The notes: generated by a model from the sequence alone, not told the origin. A DNA stretch of 64,000 nt from Terrimonas sp. (GCF_003075435.1 NZ_QCZJ01000025.1:1-64000), one strand, 5' to 3'; counted from the stretch's first letter, positions 53,343 to 62,727 are shown. Numbers and translations are program-made.

Positions 53343-54086
53343 ATGAAAATTTTAGTCTGCATCAGTAAAGCGCCTGACACCACAACAAAAATAGCCTTCA
53401 CTGATAACAATACGAAATTTGCCGCTGATGGTGTTCAATGGATCATCAACCCCTACGATGAGTGGTATGCCCTGGTACGTGCTATTGAATTGAAAGAAAA
53501 GGACCCCTCAACCATTATTCACCTGGTAACAGTTGGTGAAGCGGATGCGGAACCTGTAATACGTAAAGCGCTTGCCCTGGGTGGCGATGAAGCCATAAGA
53601 GTAAATGCAGGCAGCGGGGATAGTTATTATATTGCGTCTCAAATTGCAGCAATTGCAGGGCAGGGCGCATACGATCTTATTTTTACCGGAAAGGAAACGA
53701 TAGATTATAACGGCTCCTCTATAGGTGGGATGGTATCGGAGTTATTAAATCTTCCTTATGTTTCGCTGGCTATAAAATTTGAGCTTAACGGAGCCAGTGC
53801 TGTTATTACAAGAGAAATAGAAGGTGGGGAAGAAGTATGTGAAGTTGGATTGCCTGTTGTAGTAAGTTGTCAAAAAGGAATGGCAGAAGCCCGTATACCT
53901 AATATGCGCGGCATTATGGCTGCAAGAACAAAGCCGCTTAAAGTAGTTGAACCTGCAGCGGTTGACAGCCTTACAAGCATTGTCAGTTTTGAGTTACCGC
54001 CTGCAAAAGCTGGTGTAAAACTTGTTCCGGCAGATAATCCTGCTGAATTGGTCAGATTGCTTCACGAAGAAGCTAAGGCATTCTAA
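53343..54086 (+). CDS. etfB: Electron transfer flavoprotein subunit beta
   Basis: A 247-residue subunit that, with EtfA, carries electrons from acyl-CoA dehydrogenases to the respiratory chain, and binds AMP. It begins MKILVCISKAPDTTTKI, with INPYDEWYALVRAIELKE and DLIFTGKETIDYNGSSIGGM, all ETF-beta features, and ends near the AMP-binding motif ARIPNMRGIMAAR. The etfA gene follows after 52 bases. Length is typical. Confidence 0.94.
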   Translation: MKILVCISKAPDTTTKIAFTDNNTKFAADGVQWIINPYDEWYALVRAIELKEKDPSTIIHLVTVGEADAEPVIRKALALGGDEAIRVNAGSGDSYYIASQIAAIAGQGAYDLIFTGKETIDYNGSSIGGMVSELLNLPYVSLAIKFELNGASAVITREIEGGEEVCEVGLPVVVSCQKGMAEARIPNMRGIMAARTKPLKVVEPAAVDSLTSIVSFELPPAKAGVKLVPADNPAELVRLLHEEAKAF

Positions 54087-54097
54087 ATAACCTAAAA

Positions 54098-54137
54098 CCT
54101 GCCGGCAGGCAGATTTCAAATTTCAAATTTCAAATTT
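54098..54137. repeat. Palindrome plus ATTTCAA tandem repeats between etfB and etfA
   Basis: CCTGCCGGCAGG at 54098-54109 is a perfect 12-base palindrome. It is followed by three exact ATTTCAA units at 54113, 54120 and 54127 and a partial ATTTT that runs up to the etfA ATG. The 7-base unit places it in the same class as the other arrays. It could tune the etfB to etfA ratio. Confidence 0.65.
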
Positions 54138-54138
54138 T

Positions 54139-55107
54139 ATGTCTGTTTTAATATTCATAGATCAATCAGAAGGGCATATAAAAAAAGCTTCTCTTGAAGC
54201 ATTGAGTTACGGCACTGAGATTGCTGGAAAATCCGGGATTGCTGCAGAAGGTATTATACTAGGGAATGTGAGTGAAGATATTGCTGCTTTGGGTAAGTAT
54301 GGCGTAAAGAAAATTTATCATGTAGATAATGCCGCGCTTAACCATTTTGATGCGCAGGTGTTTACCAATGCTATTGCAGAGGTGGTACAGCGCAGCGGCG
54401 CAAAAGTGATTGTATTTTCAAACAATGTAGATGGCAAATCTGTAGCACCGCGTCTTTCTGTTAAGCTTAAAGCAGGATTGGTATCTGGTGCGGTTGCATT
54501 GCCAGATACAAGCAATGGCTTCATAGTGAAGAAAACCGTGTTTTCAGGAAAAGCTTTTGCCAATATTGCCCTGAATGCGGATATAAAAATTATTGCGCTT
54601 AATCCAAACTCATTTTCAGTAAATACCGGAGGGGAGGGGAGTGCTGAAGTAGTAAAAACTGATGTAAAAGTGGAGGAGGCTAAAGTAAAAGTTACCAGTG
54701 TAAATAAAGTAAAAGGTGAAGTACCGTTGAGTGAAGCTGATATTGTGGTGAGTGGGGGGCGTGGGCTAAAAGGTCCCGAAAACTGGGGCATGATTGAAGA
54801 GCTGGCCAAATTGCTTGGCGCAGCCACTGCCTGCAGCCGCCCTGTTGCTGACACACATTGGAGACCACATCATGAGCATGTTGGTCAAACCGGGCTGGCA
54901 ATTGCACCTAATTTATATATAGCTATCGGTATCTCCGGGGCAATACAACACCTTGCCGGGGTGAACAGGAGTAAAATAATAGTAGTAATTAATAAAGACC
55001 CGGAAGCGCCATTTTTCAAGGCTGCTGATTATGGTATAGTTGGCGATGCTTTTGAAGTGGTTCCCAGGCTGATAGAAGAGATAAAAAAAGTGAAAGGCGT
55101 AGCATGA
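54139..55107 (+). CDS. etfA: Electron transfer flavoprotein subunit alpha
   Basis: A 322-residue FAD-binding ETF subunit. The N-terminal half (VLIFIDQSEGHIKKASLEAL) matches ETF-alpha. The C-terminal FAD domain carries DIVVSGGRGLKGPENWGMIE, GAATACSRPVADTHWRPHHE, VGQTGLAIAPNLYIAIGISG and KIIVVINKDPEAPFFKAADY, with the usual late acidic end. It forms the ETF heterodimer with EtfB. A clear terminator follows at 55130. Confidence 0.95.
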   Translation: MSVLIFIDQSEGHIKKASLEALSYGTEIAGKSGIAAEGIILGNVSEDIAALGKYGVKKIYHVDNAALNHFDAQVFTNAIAEVVQRSGAKVIVFSNNVDGKSVAPRLSVKLKAGLVSGAVALPDTSNGFIVKKTVFSGKAFANIALNADIKIIALNPNSFSVNTGGEGSAEVVKTDVKVEEAKVKVTSVNKVKGEVPLSEADIVVSGGRGLKGPENWGMIEELAKLLGAATACSRPVADTHWRPHHEHVGQTGLAIAPNLYIAIGISGAIQHLAGVNRSKIIVVINKDPEAPFFKAADYGIVGDAFEVVPRLIEEIKKVKGVA

Positions 55108-55129
55108 GAAAACACACTGTCCTTCAACT

Positions 55130-55166
55130 AAAACCGCACTGTTTTAAACAGGTGCGGTTTTTTTTA
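55130..55166 (+). terminator. Rho-independent terminator of etfBA
   Basis: AAAACCGCAC (55130-55139) pairs with GTGCGGTTTT (55152-55161) around a loop that is itself self-complementary, followed by a T-run. This is a standard intrinsic terminator 23 bases after the etfA stop. Confidence 0.88.
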
Positions 55167-55222
55167 TTTTAAGTTTTTCAGATTATCCTTTTTGCAAATT
55201 TCTTGTACATTCGCAGCAGATT

Positions 55223-55819
55223 ATGAAGAAAATAGAACTGGAAATAGTAGCGCTGTCGCATAGTATTACGCAAACTCATTCTTACGCGGTAGTGCTGGGA
55301 GAAACCAATGGGTTAAGACGTTTGCCGATTGTGATCGGAGGCTTTGAAGCGCAGGCTATTGCTGTTGCGCTTGAACGTATGCAACCCAGCAGGCCGCTTA
55401 CGCATGATCTTATGAAGAATTTCATGATGGCCTTTAATGTAGAACTTCATGAAATAATAATCAGCGATTTACAGGAAGGGATATTTTATTCAAAACTCCT
55501 TTGCAGCAATGAGCACGATACGGTAGAGATAGATTCGCGTACATCTGATGCCCTTGCGCTTGCTGTGCGCTTTGGGTGCCCGATATATACATATGAACAT
55601 ATACTTGAAAGCGCAGGTATATTGATGGAAGATTCCGGCAAAAAGAAAAAATCTGATGAAGAGCAACCGGTAGTAAAAGAAACAGGAGGCAGTAAAGATG
55701 ATCTTAGAGGCATGTCGCTGGAAGACCTTAATCAATTACTTTCAGAAGTGCTTGAGCAGGAAGACTATCTCCGCGCAATAGCCATACGCGACGAGATCAA
55801 TCACCGTAAGAAAAAATAA
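55223..55819 (+). CDS. Bifunctional nuclease family protein with UVR motif
   Basis: A 198-residue protein. Residues 1-135 match the bifunctional nuclease (DUF151) domain: SYAVVLGETNGLRRLPIVIG, HDLMKNFMMAFN and VEIDSRTSDALALAVRFGCP. A charged linker leads to a UvrB/UvrC-type helical hairpin at the C-terminus (LEDLNQLLSEVLEQEDYLRA, then AIRDEINHRKKK). Plant members show RNase and DNase activity; the bacterial role is not established. It is followed by ispE after 26 bases. Confidence 0.9.
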   Translation: MKKIELEIVALSHSITQTHSYAVVLGETNGLRRLPIVIGGFEAQAIAVALERMQPSRPLTHDLMKNFMMAFNVELHEIIISDLQEGIFYSKLLCSNEHDTVEIDSRTSDALALAVRFGCPIYTYEHILESAGILMEDSGKKKKSDEEQPVVKETGGSKDDLRGMSLEDLNQLLSEVLEQEDYLRAIAIRDEINHRKKK

Positions 55820-55845
55820 ATCTCCTTTACTTAATTATAATTGCT

Positions 55846-56664
55846 GTGGTGCTCTTTCCTAATTGTAAGATTAATATTGGGCTTAACATCACGTCAAAAC
55901 GCAGCGATGGTTTTCATAATCTTGAAACCATTTTTTATCCTGTACAATGGACTGATGTGCTGGAAATAACCAGCAACCAGCCTGCTGTCTCACCGGCAAT
56001 ACATTTATCCGGGCTGGATATACAGGGAAATCCTGCAGAAAATATTTGCTTAAAGGCATATGATTTACTTAAAAAGGATTTTCCGCAATTACCTTCGGTA
56101 GATATTTACCTGCACAAAACCATTCCTTCCGGCGCAGGGCTTGGAGGCGGCTCTGCTGACGGCGCTTTTACCTTAAAGTTGCTGAATGTAAAATTTAACC
56201 TGGGGCTCACAGAAAAGCAATTGATAGAATACAGCCTGCACCTCGGCAGCGACTGCCCTTTTTTTATTTATAATAAGCCTTGCTTTGCAGGCGGCAGAGG
56301 AGAGGAAATGCAGCCGGTATCACTGGATTTATCAGCTTATACTATTATGCTTGTTAACCCGGGCATTCATGTGAATACAGGTTGGGCTTTTTCAAATATA
56401 CGTCCTTTGCAACCGGTTAAGTCAGTAAGGTATATTATTGAGCAGTCTCCGGCTACGTGGAAACATGAAATGATCAATGATTTTGAAGCTCCTGTGCTTG
56501 CAAAATATCCTGAGATAGCCGGAATAAAGCAAAAAATGTATGAGCAGGGTGCGGTATATGCATCTATGTCTGGCAGTGGTTCAACCGTGTATGGCATATT
56601 TGCTTCAGATGCTGTTGCGCCAATAGAATGGCCAAAACACTATATGCAGCAGTTAACCAGATAA
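55846..56664 (+). CDS. ispE: 4-diphosphocytidyl-2-C-methyl-D-erythritol kinase
   Basis: A 272-residue GHMP kinase that phosphorylates CDP-methylerythritol in the non-mevalonate isoprenoid pathway. The N-terminal FPNCKINIGLNITSKRSDGFH is typical of IspE. The ATP loop is PSGAGLGGGSADGAFTL and the late motif is SMSGSGSTVYGIF. The start is a GTG, with a second GTG directly after it; no ATG is close. It is downstream of the bifunctional nuclease gene and probably shares its promoter. Confidence 0.94.
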   Translation: MVLFPNCKINIGLNITSKRSDGFHNLETIFYPVQWTDVLEITSNQPAVSPAIHLSGLDIQGNPAENICLKAYDLLKKDFPQLPSVDIYLHKTIPSGAGLGGGSADGAFTLKLLNVKFNLGLTEKQLIEYSLHLGSDCPFFIYNKPCFAGGRGEEMQPVSLDLSAYTIMLVNPGIHVNTGWAFSNIRPLQPVKSVRYIIEQSPATWKHEMINDFEAPVLAKYPEIAGIKQKMYEQGAVYASMSGSGSTVYGIFASDAVAPIEWPKHYMQQLTR

Positions 56665-56847
56665 AACTTATCTTGCACCAAATTTATTTTTATAATACAC
56701 GCTGGTTATATACTATCTTTTCTCGATCAGAATCTTGATTTCCTCAATCATTAATATCTGGTCTGATCATTATATACAGGTATCTTTTCGCGATACGTTT
56801 CCGGTTATTTTTATTGATTATTATTTCATTTCTGTAATTAACCTGCT

Positions 56848-58083
56848 ATGCATTTAACAGATATTATTTCTGATAAAACCAATTATTATTTAGCGCTTGA
56901 AGAAAAATATGGTGCACATAATTATCATCCGTTGCCTGTAGTATTGCAAAAAGGCAAAGGCGTATATGTCTGGGATATCAATGAAAAAAAATATTATGAT
57001 TTCCTGAGCGGTTATTCTGCTGTTAACCAGGGGCATTGTCATCCGCGTATAATTGATGCTTTGGTAAACCAGGCACAGAAACTAACACTTACATCAAGAG
57101 CTTTTTATAATAATCTGTTGGGCGAATATGAAGCATACATAACAGCATACTTTGGTTATAACAAAGTATTGCCCATGAATACAGGTGTAGAGGCGGTTGA
57201 AACAGCGTTAAAACTTTGCAGGCGATGGGGGTACGCAGTAAAAGGCATCCAGGAGAATAAGGCAAAGGTCATTGTTTGTGCAGGTAATTTTCATGGCAGA
57301 ACTACGTCGGTAATATCTTTCAGTACCGATCCTTCATCAACCAAACAATTCGGTCCGTTTACACCAGGTTTTTCGGTTATTCCTTACAATGATATTGCCG
57401 CGTTGGAAGAGGCTTTAAGCGATAAAAATATTGCAGGCTTTCTGGTAGAACCTATACAGGGCGAGGCAGGAGTTGAAGTGCCGCAGGAAGCATACCTGGC
57501 AAAAGCAAAAGCGTTATGCAAAAAAAACGATGTGTTGTTTATAGCAGATGAAATACAAACCGGCTTATGCCGTACCGGTAAAATATTATGTTGTGATCAT
57601 GAAAATGTAAGACCAGATATATTGATCCTGGGCAAGGCATTGAGCGGGGGCACATTACCAGTAAGCGCTGTACTGGCAGATGATGAAATTATGTTAACGA
57701 TAAGACCCGGGGAACATGGTTCAACATACGGAGGTAATCCGCTTGCCAGTGCTGTGGCGATAGAGTCGTTGAAAGTACTTAAAGATGAAGGCATGGCGGA
57801 GAATGCGGAGCGTATGGGGGCATTGTTAAGAAAAGAATTACAAAAAATTGATTCTCCATATATCAGCATTATCCGTGGTAAGGGGTTATTAAATGCGATT
57901 GTTATAAAACATAATGATGAAAACGCCGCATGGAAACTATGTCTGGAGCTGATGAAAAATGGCTTGCTGGCAAAACCAACCCACGGTGATAAAATAAGAT
58001 TTGCCCCCCCTTTAATTATTACTGAAGAGCAGGTGCTGGAATGTGCTGGTATAATTGAAAAGAGTTTGCGTGTATTGGATTAG
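56848..58083 (+). CDS. rocD: Ornithine aminotransferase
   Basis: A 411-residue class III PLP aminotransferase that converts ornithine and 2-oxoglutarate to glutamate semialdehyde and glutamate. It has [72 protein letters not shown] and the PLP Lys in [16 protein letters not shown]. Length and motifs match RocD rather than acetylornithine aminotransferase. No arginine-degradation partner is next to it. The 183-base gap before it shows no recognisable element. Confidence 0.94.
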   Translation: MHLTDIISDKTNYYLALEEKYGAHNYHPLPVVLQKGKGVYVWDINEKKYYDFLSGYSAVNQGHCHPRIIDALVNQAQKLTLTSRAFYNNLLGEYEAYITAYFGYNKVLPMNTGVEAVETALKLCRRWGYAVKGIQENKAKVIVCAGNFHGRTTSVISFSTDPSSTKQFGPFTPGFSVIPYNDIAALEEALSDKNIAGFLVEPIQGEAGVEVPQEAYLAKAKALCKKNDVLFIADEIQTGLCRTGKILCCDHENVRPDILILGKALSGGTLPVSAVLADDEIMLTIRPGEHGSTYGGNPLASAVAIESLKVLKDEGMAENAERMGALLRKELQKIDSPYISIIRGKGLLNAIVIKHNDENAAWKLCLELMKNGLLAKPTHGDKIRFAPPLIITEEQVLECAGIIEKSLRVLD

Positions 58084-58249
58084 ATGATGGGAGAAGCTGG
58101 TGGTTAAGGGTTGTGATTGCTCATTCAGTGTCATTTCCTTAATGAGAAAGAGATGAAATTTGTTGATGGGCTAGACTCGATGTATCTAAAAAAACATACC
58201 GCTGCCATGCCTTGCATTCCAGCATTGAATAGTGGAAAAACAGCGTGCA

Positions 58250-58300
58250 ATGTAAGATGTGAAACGATGCGGGGTTGTGAATCTGAAACCTGTAATCTAT
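58250..58300. repeat. Weak degenerate 7-base array
   Basis: ATGTAAG and ATGTGAA at 58250-58263, and AATCTGA and AACCTGT at 58280-58293, follow a 7-base spacing with slippage. The array lies between the convergent rocD and lhgO genes. The rest of this gap (58084-58249) has nothing I recognise. Confidence 0.3.
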
Positions 58301-58309
58301 CTTAACTCA

Positions 58310-59530
58310 TTACCCCAGGTTAAACTGTTTGGTTGCCATTTCTTCTACTGCTTTTCCAATAGCCAACGCTGCGGTAGCGGCAGGGGAGGGGGCATTCAAT
58401 ACATGAATAGCGTTGTCTTTAGCTTCTATTTTAAAATCATCAATCATACTTCCCTCCTTTGAAAGTGCCATGGCACGCACGCCGGCACGGGCTGGTACAA
58501 TATCATCAGATTCAAGTGAAGGAATTAATTTCTGTAATCTTTTAAGAAAATAAGATTTTGAAAAAGCGCCGCGGTATTCATCCAGGCCAAAGCGCCAGTG
58601 TTTGCCAAAAAACTTCCAGGTGCCGCCATAAGAAAAAGCCTCGGCAGTATCTTTTAAGCTAAAAGCAGTTTTGTTATATCCTTCTCTCTTAAAAACAAAT
58701 ACGGCATTTGGTCCGCACTCAACGCCACCTTTTATCATCCTGGTAAAGTGAACGCCAAGAAAAGGAAATTGCGGATTAGGTACAGGATATATAAGGTTGC
58801 GGACTTTGGTTCTTCCTTTTTCACTCAGGTCATAATAATCACCACGAAAACCCACAATAGCGCTGTCTGTTCCCGTACCTTCTTTTTTTGCTATGCGATC
58901 ACTTTGTAAACCTGCACAGGCAATAATATATTTTGCTTCAAAGTTTTGTTGATTGGTTTTGATGATGGTTTTTTCTCCATCCTTTACAAAATCTCTCGCT
59001 TCTGTATTCAGAAATACTTTGCTTCCCTCAAATTTTTGTTCAAGTAGTTCAGTCAATTTTTCCGTAAATCCAACAAAATCTATGATGCCTGTACATCCCA
59101 CCCAAATACCGCTGATACCTTCACAATAAGGTTCTATTTCTTTAATCTCTTCAGCAGTGATCATTCTTATATCTTCCACACCATTGGCGATACCATTGTT
59201 GTATACCTTATTCATGTGCGCCAGCTCACTTTCTTCTGTGGCTACAATTACTTTTCCGCAGATATCATGCGCAATGCCATGCTCTTTTGCAAACGCCACA
59301 ATTTCTCTTCTTCCTTCCACGCAATTTTTAGCCTTATACGATCCGGGTTTATAATAGATGCCAGAGTGGATTACACCTGAATTATGGCCGGTTTGGTGAG
59401 CGGAAACACGACTTTCTTTTTCAAGTACCGCTATTTTTAATGAGGGATACCTGCTGTTTAATTTATATGCAGTAGCCAATCCTACACAACCACCACCAAT
59501 CACAATAATATCGAACGAATTGTTGTCCAT
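58310..59530 (-). CDS. lhgO: L-2-hydroxyglutarate oxidase
   Basis: A 406-residue FAD enzyme that oxidises L-2-hydroxyglutarate to 2-oxoglutarate, in bacteria often passing electrons to the membrane quinone pool. The N-terminal dinucleotide motif is IIVIGGGCVGLATAYKL. Then come HQTGHNSGVIHSGIYYKPGS, TGIIDFVGFTEKL, NPQFPFLGVHFTRMIKGGVE and PARAGVRAMALSKEG, all typical of LhgO. The gene is alone on the minus strand. A near-consensus promoter box (TATCTTGC on the minus strand) lies about 35 bases upstream of the ATG. Confidence 0.94.
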   Translation of the reverse strand: MDNNSFDIIVIGGGCVGLATAYKLNSRYPSLKIAVLEKESRVSAHQTGHNSGVIHSGIYYKPGSYKAKNCVEGRREIVAFAKEHGIAHDICGKVIVATEESELAHMNKVYNNGIANGVEDIRMITAEEIKEIEPYCEGISGIWVGCTGIIDFVGFTEKLTELLEQKFEGSKVFLNTEARDFVKDGEKTIIKTNQQNFEAKYIIACAGLQSDRIAKKEGTGTDSAIVGFRGDYYDLSEKGRTKVRNLIYPVPNPQFPFLGVHFTRMIKGGVECGPNAVFVFKREGYNKTAFSLKDTAEAFSYGGTWKFFGKHWRFGLDEYRGAFSKSYFLKRLQKLIPSLESDDIVPARAGVRAMALSKEGSMIDDFKIEAKDNAIHVLNAPSPAATAALAIGKAVEEMATKQFNLG

Positions 59531-59630
59531 GAATTTTTAGATTATAATCATGGCGCAAGATAGTTGAGAATGTTTGAGGTAACAAAAACCAGCTGCTTTT
59601 TTGATATAGTAATGATGGAGTGATACAATA

Positions 59631-59656
59631 GAGCCGGGCAATATTTTGCCCGGCTC
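59631..59656 (-). terminator. Perfect 11-base inverted repeat, probable terminator
   Basis: GAGCCGGGCAA and TTGCCCGGCTC are perfectly complementary around a TATT loop. It lies 24 bases beyond the stop of the minus-strand lipoprotein gene. The T-run on the minus side is weak, so the strength is uncertain. Confidence 0.65.
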
Positions 59657-59679
59657 AGGTATATTCTTTCGATGTTGTA

Positions 59680-60516
59680 TCAGAATGGTAAAGTAACCGG
59701 GAAGGAAAGGGGACCAATAATTAATGTTCCTATATTATCGCAAGTGCCGTCTCCATAATCAAGTGTAGCAGTAGCATTATTTGTTTTTAAATCAATTTTT
59801 CCTGAAGTAATGTTATTGCAGGCAATTTCCTTTATAAGAGGAGATGTAATTGTACCCTCAATATCTCCTAAAGATGAAGTGCTTGCAATATATCCTGTTA
59901 TAGAATAAACATCATCACCAAATACCAAAGGTGTGGAAGACCCGGCAGTTTGTGTATAGTTCTGTGTCCCTTTTAAATGAAATACGGTGCCGTTAGGGAA
60001 AGTAACTATGCCGTCAATAATATCAATCTTAAACTCTGTAGCAGATACTGTAGTGATTTTATAATCTCCCTCTATCTTATAGCCGTTTACATAAAAACCG
60101 TTGAATACAGGAACTATTTCGGTACCGGGTATAGCTATCCATTGATTTAATGTAAAGCTCACTGATCCTTTACCGGTATACCCCCTTAAAGTGCAACCGG
60201 TTCCGAAATCAACTACTACTTCTTTTGGAAAATCCACAAAGCCACCGGGTGTAGCGGTTACTGTAGCGCAACCATATTTTCTGTCAGCAGTTGCTTTTTC
60301 GCTTTCAGACTCCGGTGCGCCGGTTACAAACATAATATCCAGGGCAGTATTTAATACAGCATATGCAGTAACGGATGCTGAAGCAGCCGCAACAGTTTCT
60401 TTGTTTTGTGCATCTGAAGATGCTGTTTTTTTAGCTTCTTTTTTACAGGATGCAATTAATACTAATAATGCAAATGCTGCACTTAATGCACGGGAAGTAG
60501 AAGATGCAAAAATCAT
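59680..60516 (-). CDS. Lipoprotein of unknown function
   Basis: A 278-residue lipoprotein (lipobox LIASC followed by KKEAKK). No named family is recognised. The mature part is rich in beta-strand and shows a duplicated look: FPKEVVVDFGTGCTLRG in the first half and TATLDYGDGTCDNIGTLIIG at the C-terminus, each with DxGxGC-like signatures. Four Cys (in GCATV, GTGCT, IACNN and GTCDN) could form disulfides. It appears to be a single-gene unit on the minus strand. Confidence 0.7.
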   Translation of the reverse strand: MIFASSTSRALSAAFALLVLIASCKKEAKKTASSDAQNKETVAAASASVTAYAVLNTALDIMFVTGAPESESEKATADRKYGCATVTATPGGFVDFPKEVVVDFGTGCTLRGYTGKGSVSFTLNQWIAIPGTEIVPVFNGFYVNGYKIEGDYKITTVSATEFKIDIIDGIVTFPNGTVFHLKGTQNYTQTAGSSTPLVFGDDVYSITGYIASTSSLGDIEGTITSPLIKEIACNNITSGKIDLKTNNATATLDYGDGTCDNIGTLIIGPLSFPVTLPF

Positions 60517-60688
60517 ATAAGATTTTATTTGTGGTTAAAAAATAATAAGACTATATCAATATGATAGTCAGTTGTGATACATCTTTTTCCGGGGGAGTTA
60601 AGAAGAAGGCAAAATAAAACCTGTTATCTGCAGGATATAATAGACAAGTTAAACAGCTGATTAGTTATTTAGCAATAATCATGCCTTG

Positions 60689-60745
60689 AAGGGGAGAAGG
60701 CGGAAGGTGGACCGCTTATACCCTCCACCTTGTACCTTCTACCTC
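60689..60745. repeat. Heptad array with mirrored arms upstream of the beta-synthase gene
   Basis: AAGGCGG and AAGGTGG (60697-60710) on the left face CCACCTT, GTACCTT and CTACCTC (60725-60745) on the right, all in a 7-base frame and roughly complementary across a short centre. It ends about 37 bases before the ATG of the cystathionine beta-synthase gene and may lie near its promoter. The gap 60517-60688 has no recognised feature. Confidence 0.65.
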
Positions 60746-60781
60746 TTAAATCGTATCTTTAGATACACAAAGTTTACAGGC

Positions 60782-62143
60782 ATGGATATAAAAAACAATA
60801 TACTCGAAACAATAGGCAACACCCCGTTAATAAAGTTGAATAAAATCACCAAAGAGCTGCCATGCACTGTTGCTGCAAAGGTTGACTATTTTAACCCGGG
60901 TAATTCTATTAAAGACAGGATGGCAATTAAAATGGTTGAAGTTGCCGAGCAGGAGGGTAAATTAAAACCGGGCGGAACAATTATTGAATGCACTTCGGGA
61001 AATACAGGTATGGGACTTGCGCTTGCGGCGTCGGTTAAGGGCTATAAATGTATATTTACTTCAACAGATAAACAGTCGAAAGAAAAATTTGATATCCTTA
61101 AAGCTTTAGGTGCGGAAGTAATTGTATGCCCTACAAATGTTGAACCTGATGATCCTAAAAGTTATTATTCTGTTGCTAAAAGACTGGCAAAAGAAATACC
61201 TGATGCGTTCCTTTGTAATCAATATGATAATCTTGCTAACCGGTTAGCGCACTATGAAACTACCGGTCCTGAAATCTGGGAGCAGACTGATGGAAAAATC
61301 ACCCATCTTGTTTCAACAGCGGGAACAGGCGGCACAGTTACTGGTACGGCAATGTTCCTTAAAGAGAAAAATCCGGATATCCAGGTTTGGGCGATAGATG
61401 TGTATGGTTCCCTGCTCACAAAGTTTTTCAGAACAGGAGAACTGGATATGAATGAGGTACACCCTTATATATCTGAAGGGTTTGGAGAAGATTTTGTGCC
61501 TCAGAATTATGATATGAGCGTGATAGATCATTTTGAGCAGGTAACAGATAAGGATGGTGCAATTATGGCCAGAAGGTTAGCCAAAGAAGAGGGGATTTTT
61601 TGCGGGTACAGTGCGGGCAGTTGTTTGCAGGGATTAATGCAGCTGAGGAGCAAGTTAAAAAAGGGTGACCTGGTAGTATGCATTTTCCATGATCATGGAA
61701 GCAGGTATGTGGGCAAAATATATAATGACCAATGGATGATGGAACGTGGATTTATGGATGTGAAAACATTTAAAGATGTTATTTCAACAAGGGGAGAAAA
61801 GCCATTGGTAACGGTGCAGCCACGAGAAACGGTTGCTAAGGCTTTTGAGTTAATGAAAAAATATGATATAGAGAACATACCTGTAATGGATAATGAAAAC
61901 CAGGTGGGCTCCATCTCGCAAATTGGGTTATATAACAATATATTTGATAGTCCGGCTATAAAAGGCGAAGCTGTAAGTACCATTATGGGTGCTCCATATC
62001 CTGTTGTTGCTTTTGATACGCCGGTAGAACGATTGGTTAAACTTATTAACAAAGAGAATGGTGCCATACTGGGTAAAGATGAAAGTGGTAAAATGCACAT
62101 TATCACCAAGTACGATATTATTGAATCGATGGCTAAACTTTAA
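60782..62143 (+). CDS. Cystathionine beta-synthase-like enzyme with CBS domains
   Basis: A 453-residue PLP enzyme. Residues 1-330 are a fold-type II catalytic core (NILETIGNTPLIKLNKITKE, PLP Lys in NPGNSIKDRMAIKM, CTSGNTGMGLALAASVKGY, STAGTGGTVTGTAMFLK). The last 110 residues form a pair of CBS domains (VQPRETVAKAFELMKKYDIE and IMGAPYPVVAFDTPVERLVK), which in other enzymes bind adenosyl ligands. It lacks the N-terminal haem domain of animal CBS. It condenses serine (or O-acetylserine) with homocysteine or sulfide. The frame is open to 60686, but the ATG at 60782 begins the conserved domain. Confidence 0.92.
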   Translation: MDIKNNILETIGNTPLIKLNKITKELPCTVAAKVDYFNPGNSIKDRMAIKMVEVAEQEGKLKPGGTIIECTSGNTGMGLALAASVKGYKCIFTSTDKQSKEKFDILKALGAEVIVCPTNVEPDDPKSYYSVAKRLAKEIPDAFLCNQYDNLANRLAHYETTGPEIWEQTDGKITHLVSTAGTGGTVTGTAMFLKEKNPDIQVWAIDVYGSLLTKFFRTGELDMNEVHPYISEGFGEDFVPQNYDMSVIDHFEQVTDKDGAIMARRLAKEEGIFCGYSAGSCLQGLMQLRSKLKKGDLVVCIFHDHGSRYVGKIYNDQWMMERGFMDVKTFKDVISTRGEKPLVTVQPRETVAKAFELMKKYDIENIPVMDNENQVGSISQIGLYNNIFDSPAIKGEAVSTIMGAPYPVVAFDTPVERLVKLINKENGAILGKDESGKMHIITKYDIIESMAKL

Positions 62144-62727
62144 AGAGAGCTCCTTTCTTGTGGTTTTTAGTTCTACAACTATTTTTAGGTTAACAGTTTG
62201 ATTAATATATGATAACATAAATTTTATAATATCTATACCGGCATTTAAACAGTAAATTTTCTATTATGTTCACAAGTAATATTACGAGTGTTAATAAAGT
62301 CTTAATACGAAGCAAATTATAGAAAAAAAAGTTGCAAAAATGGGGGAAACCTCTATTGGATGGTGGATAACTGGTGAGTATCTTTGGATAGAAGTTGATT
62401 GATGAGGAAAACTACACCTCAACCATCCAAGATCCAAAAACCGTCCTAAAATAATTGAGTCCAAATCCTTTGAAAAGGGTAGATAAAATCCAATATCAAT
62501 CAACTTTCTCTTAAGCGTATTTAGCCATTAAGCCATATATCCGGTAATTTCCATATCCTGAAAAACATACAGCATCCAATAATCTTTCTGAAAAATCAGC
62601 CCCCGTGAAAAAATCCAATTAACCTGAATGAGGAACTGATCAACCTTGGACAACGAGTTTTGTATGAGGTCCCTAAAGTCCAATCCTTAGAACATCTATT
62701 CTTAGAGGCTCTAACAAAAAGAAATGA
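62144..62727. other. Long gap without a recognised gene, with heptad array
   Basis: No convincing coding region is found in these 584 bases. The stretch 62357-62447 contains the period-7 array described separately. The 12-base pair AAGTTGATTGAT (62392-62403) and its exact reverse complement (62495-62506) adds a larger hairpin. Around 62690-62715 a small palindrome TTAGAG-G-CTCTAA is visible. The terminator at 62728 suggests that some transcript, perhaps a small RNA, ends here. Confidence 0.4.
62357..62447. repeat. Heptad array with mirrored halves
   Basis: TGGATGG, TGGATAA and later TGGATAG (62357-62391) on the left face CAACCAT, CCAAGAT and CCAAAAA (62420-62440) on the right. All stay in one 7-base frame for 13 units. 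The halves are roughly reverse complements. Confidence 0.65.

Noticed and set aside
54098-54137. CRISPR array
   Set aside because: Units are 7 bases with no spacers and there are no cas genes anywhere in the window; the same applies to the other heptad arrays.
54318-54854. A 178-residue antisense frame in etfA
   Set aside because: Ser/Thr-rich shadow of a well conserved flavoprotein gene.
56665-56847. tRNA or riboswitch in the gap before rocD
   Set aside because: No cloverleaf, T-loop consensus or known riboswitch core could be found.
62339-62720. Insertion-sequence remnant
   Set aside because: The inverted pairs are internal and explained by the period-7 array; there is no transposase fragment and no target duplication that I can see.
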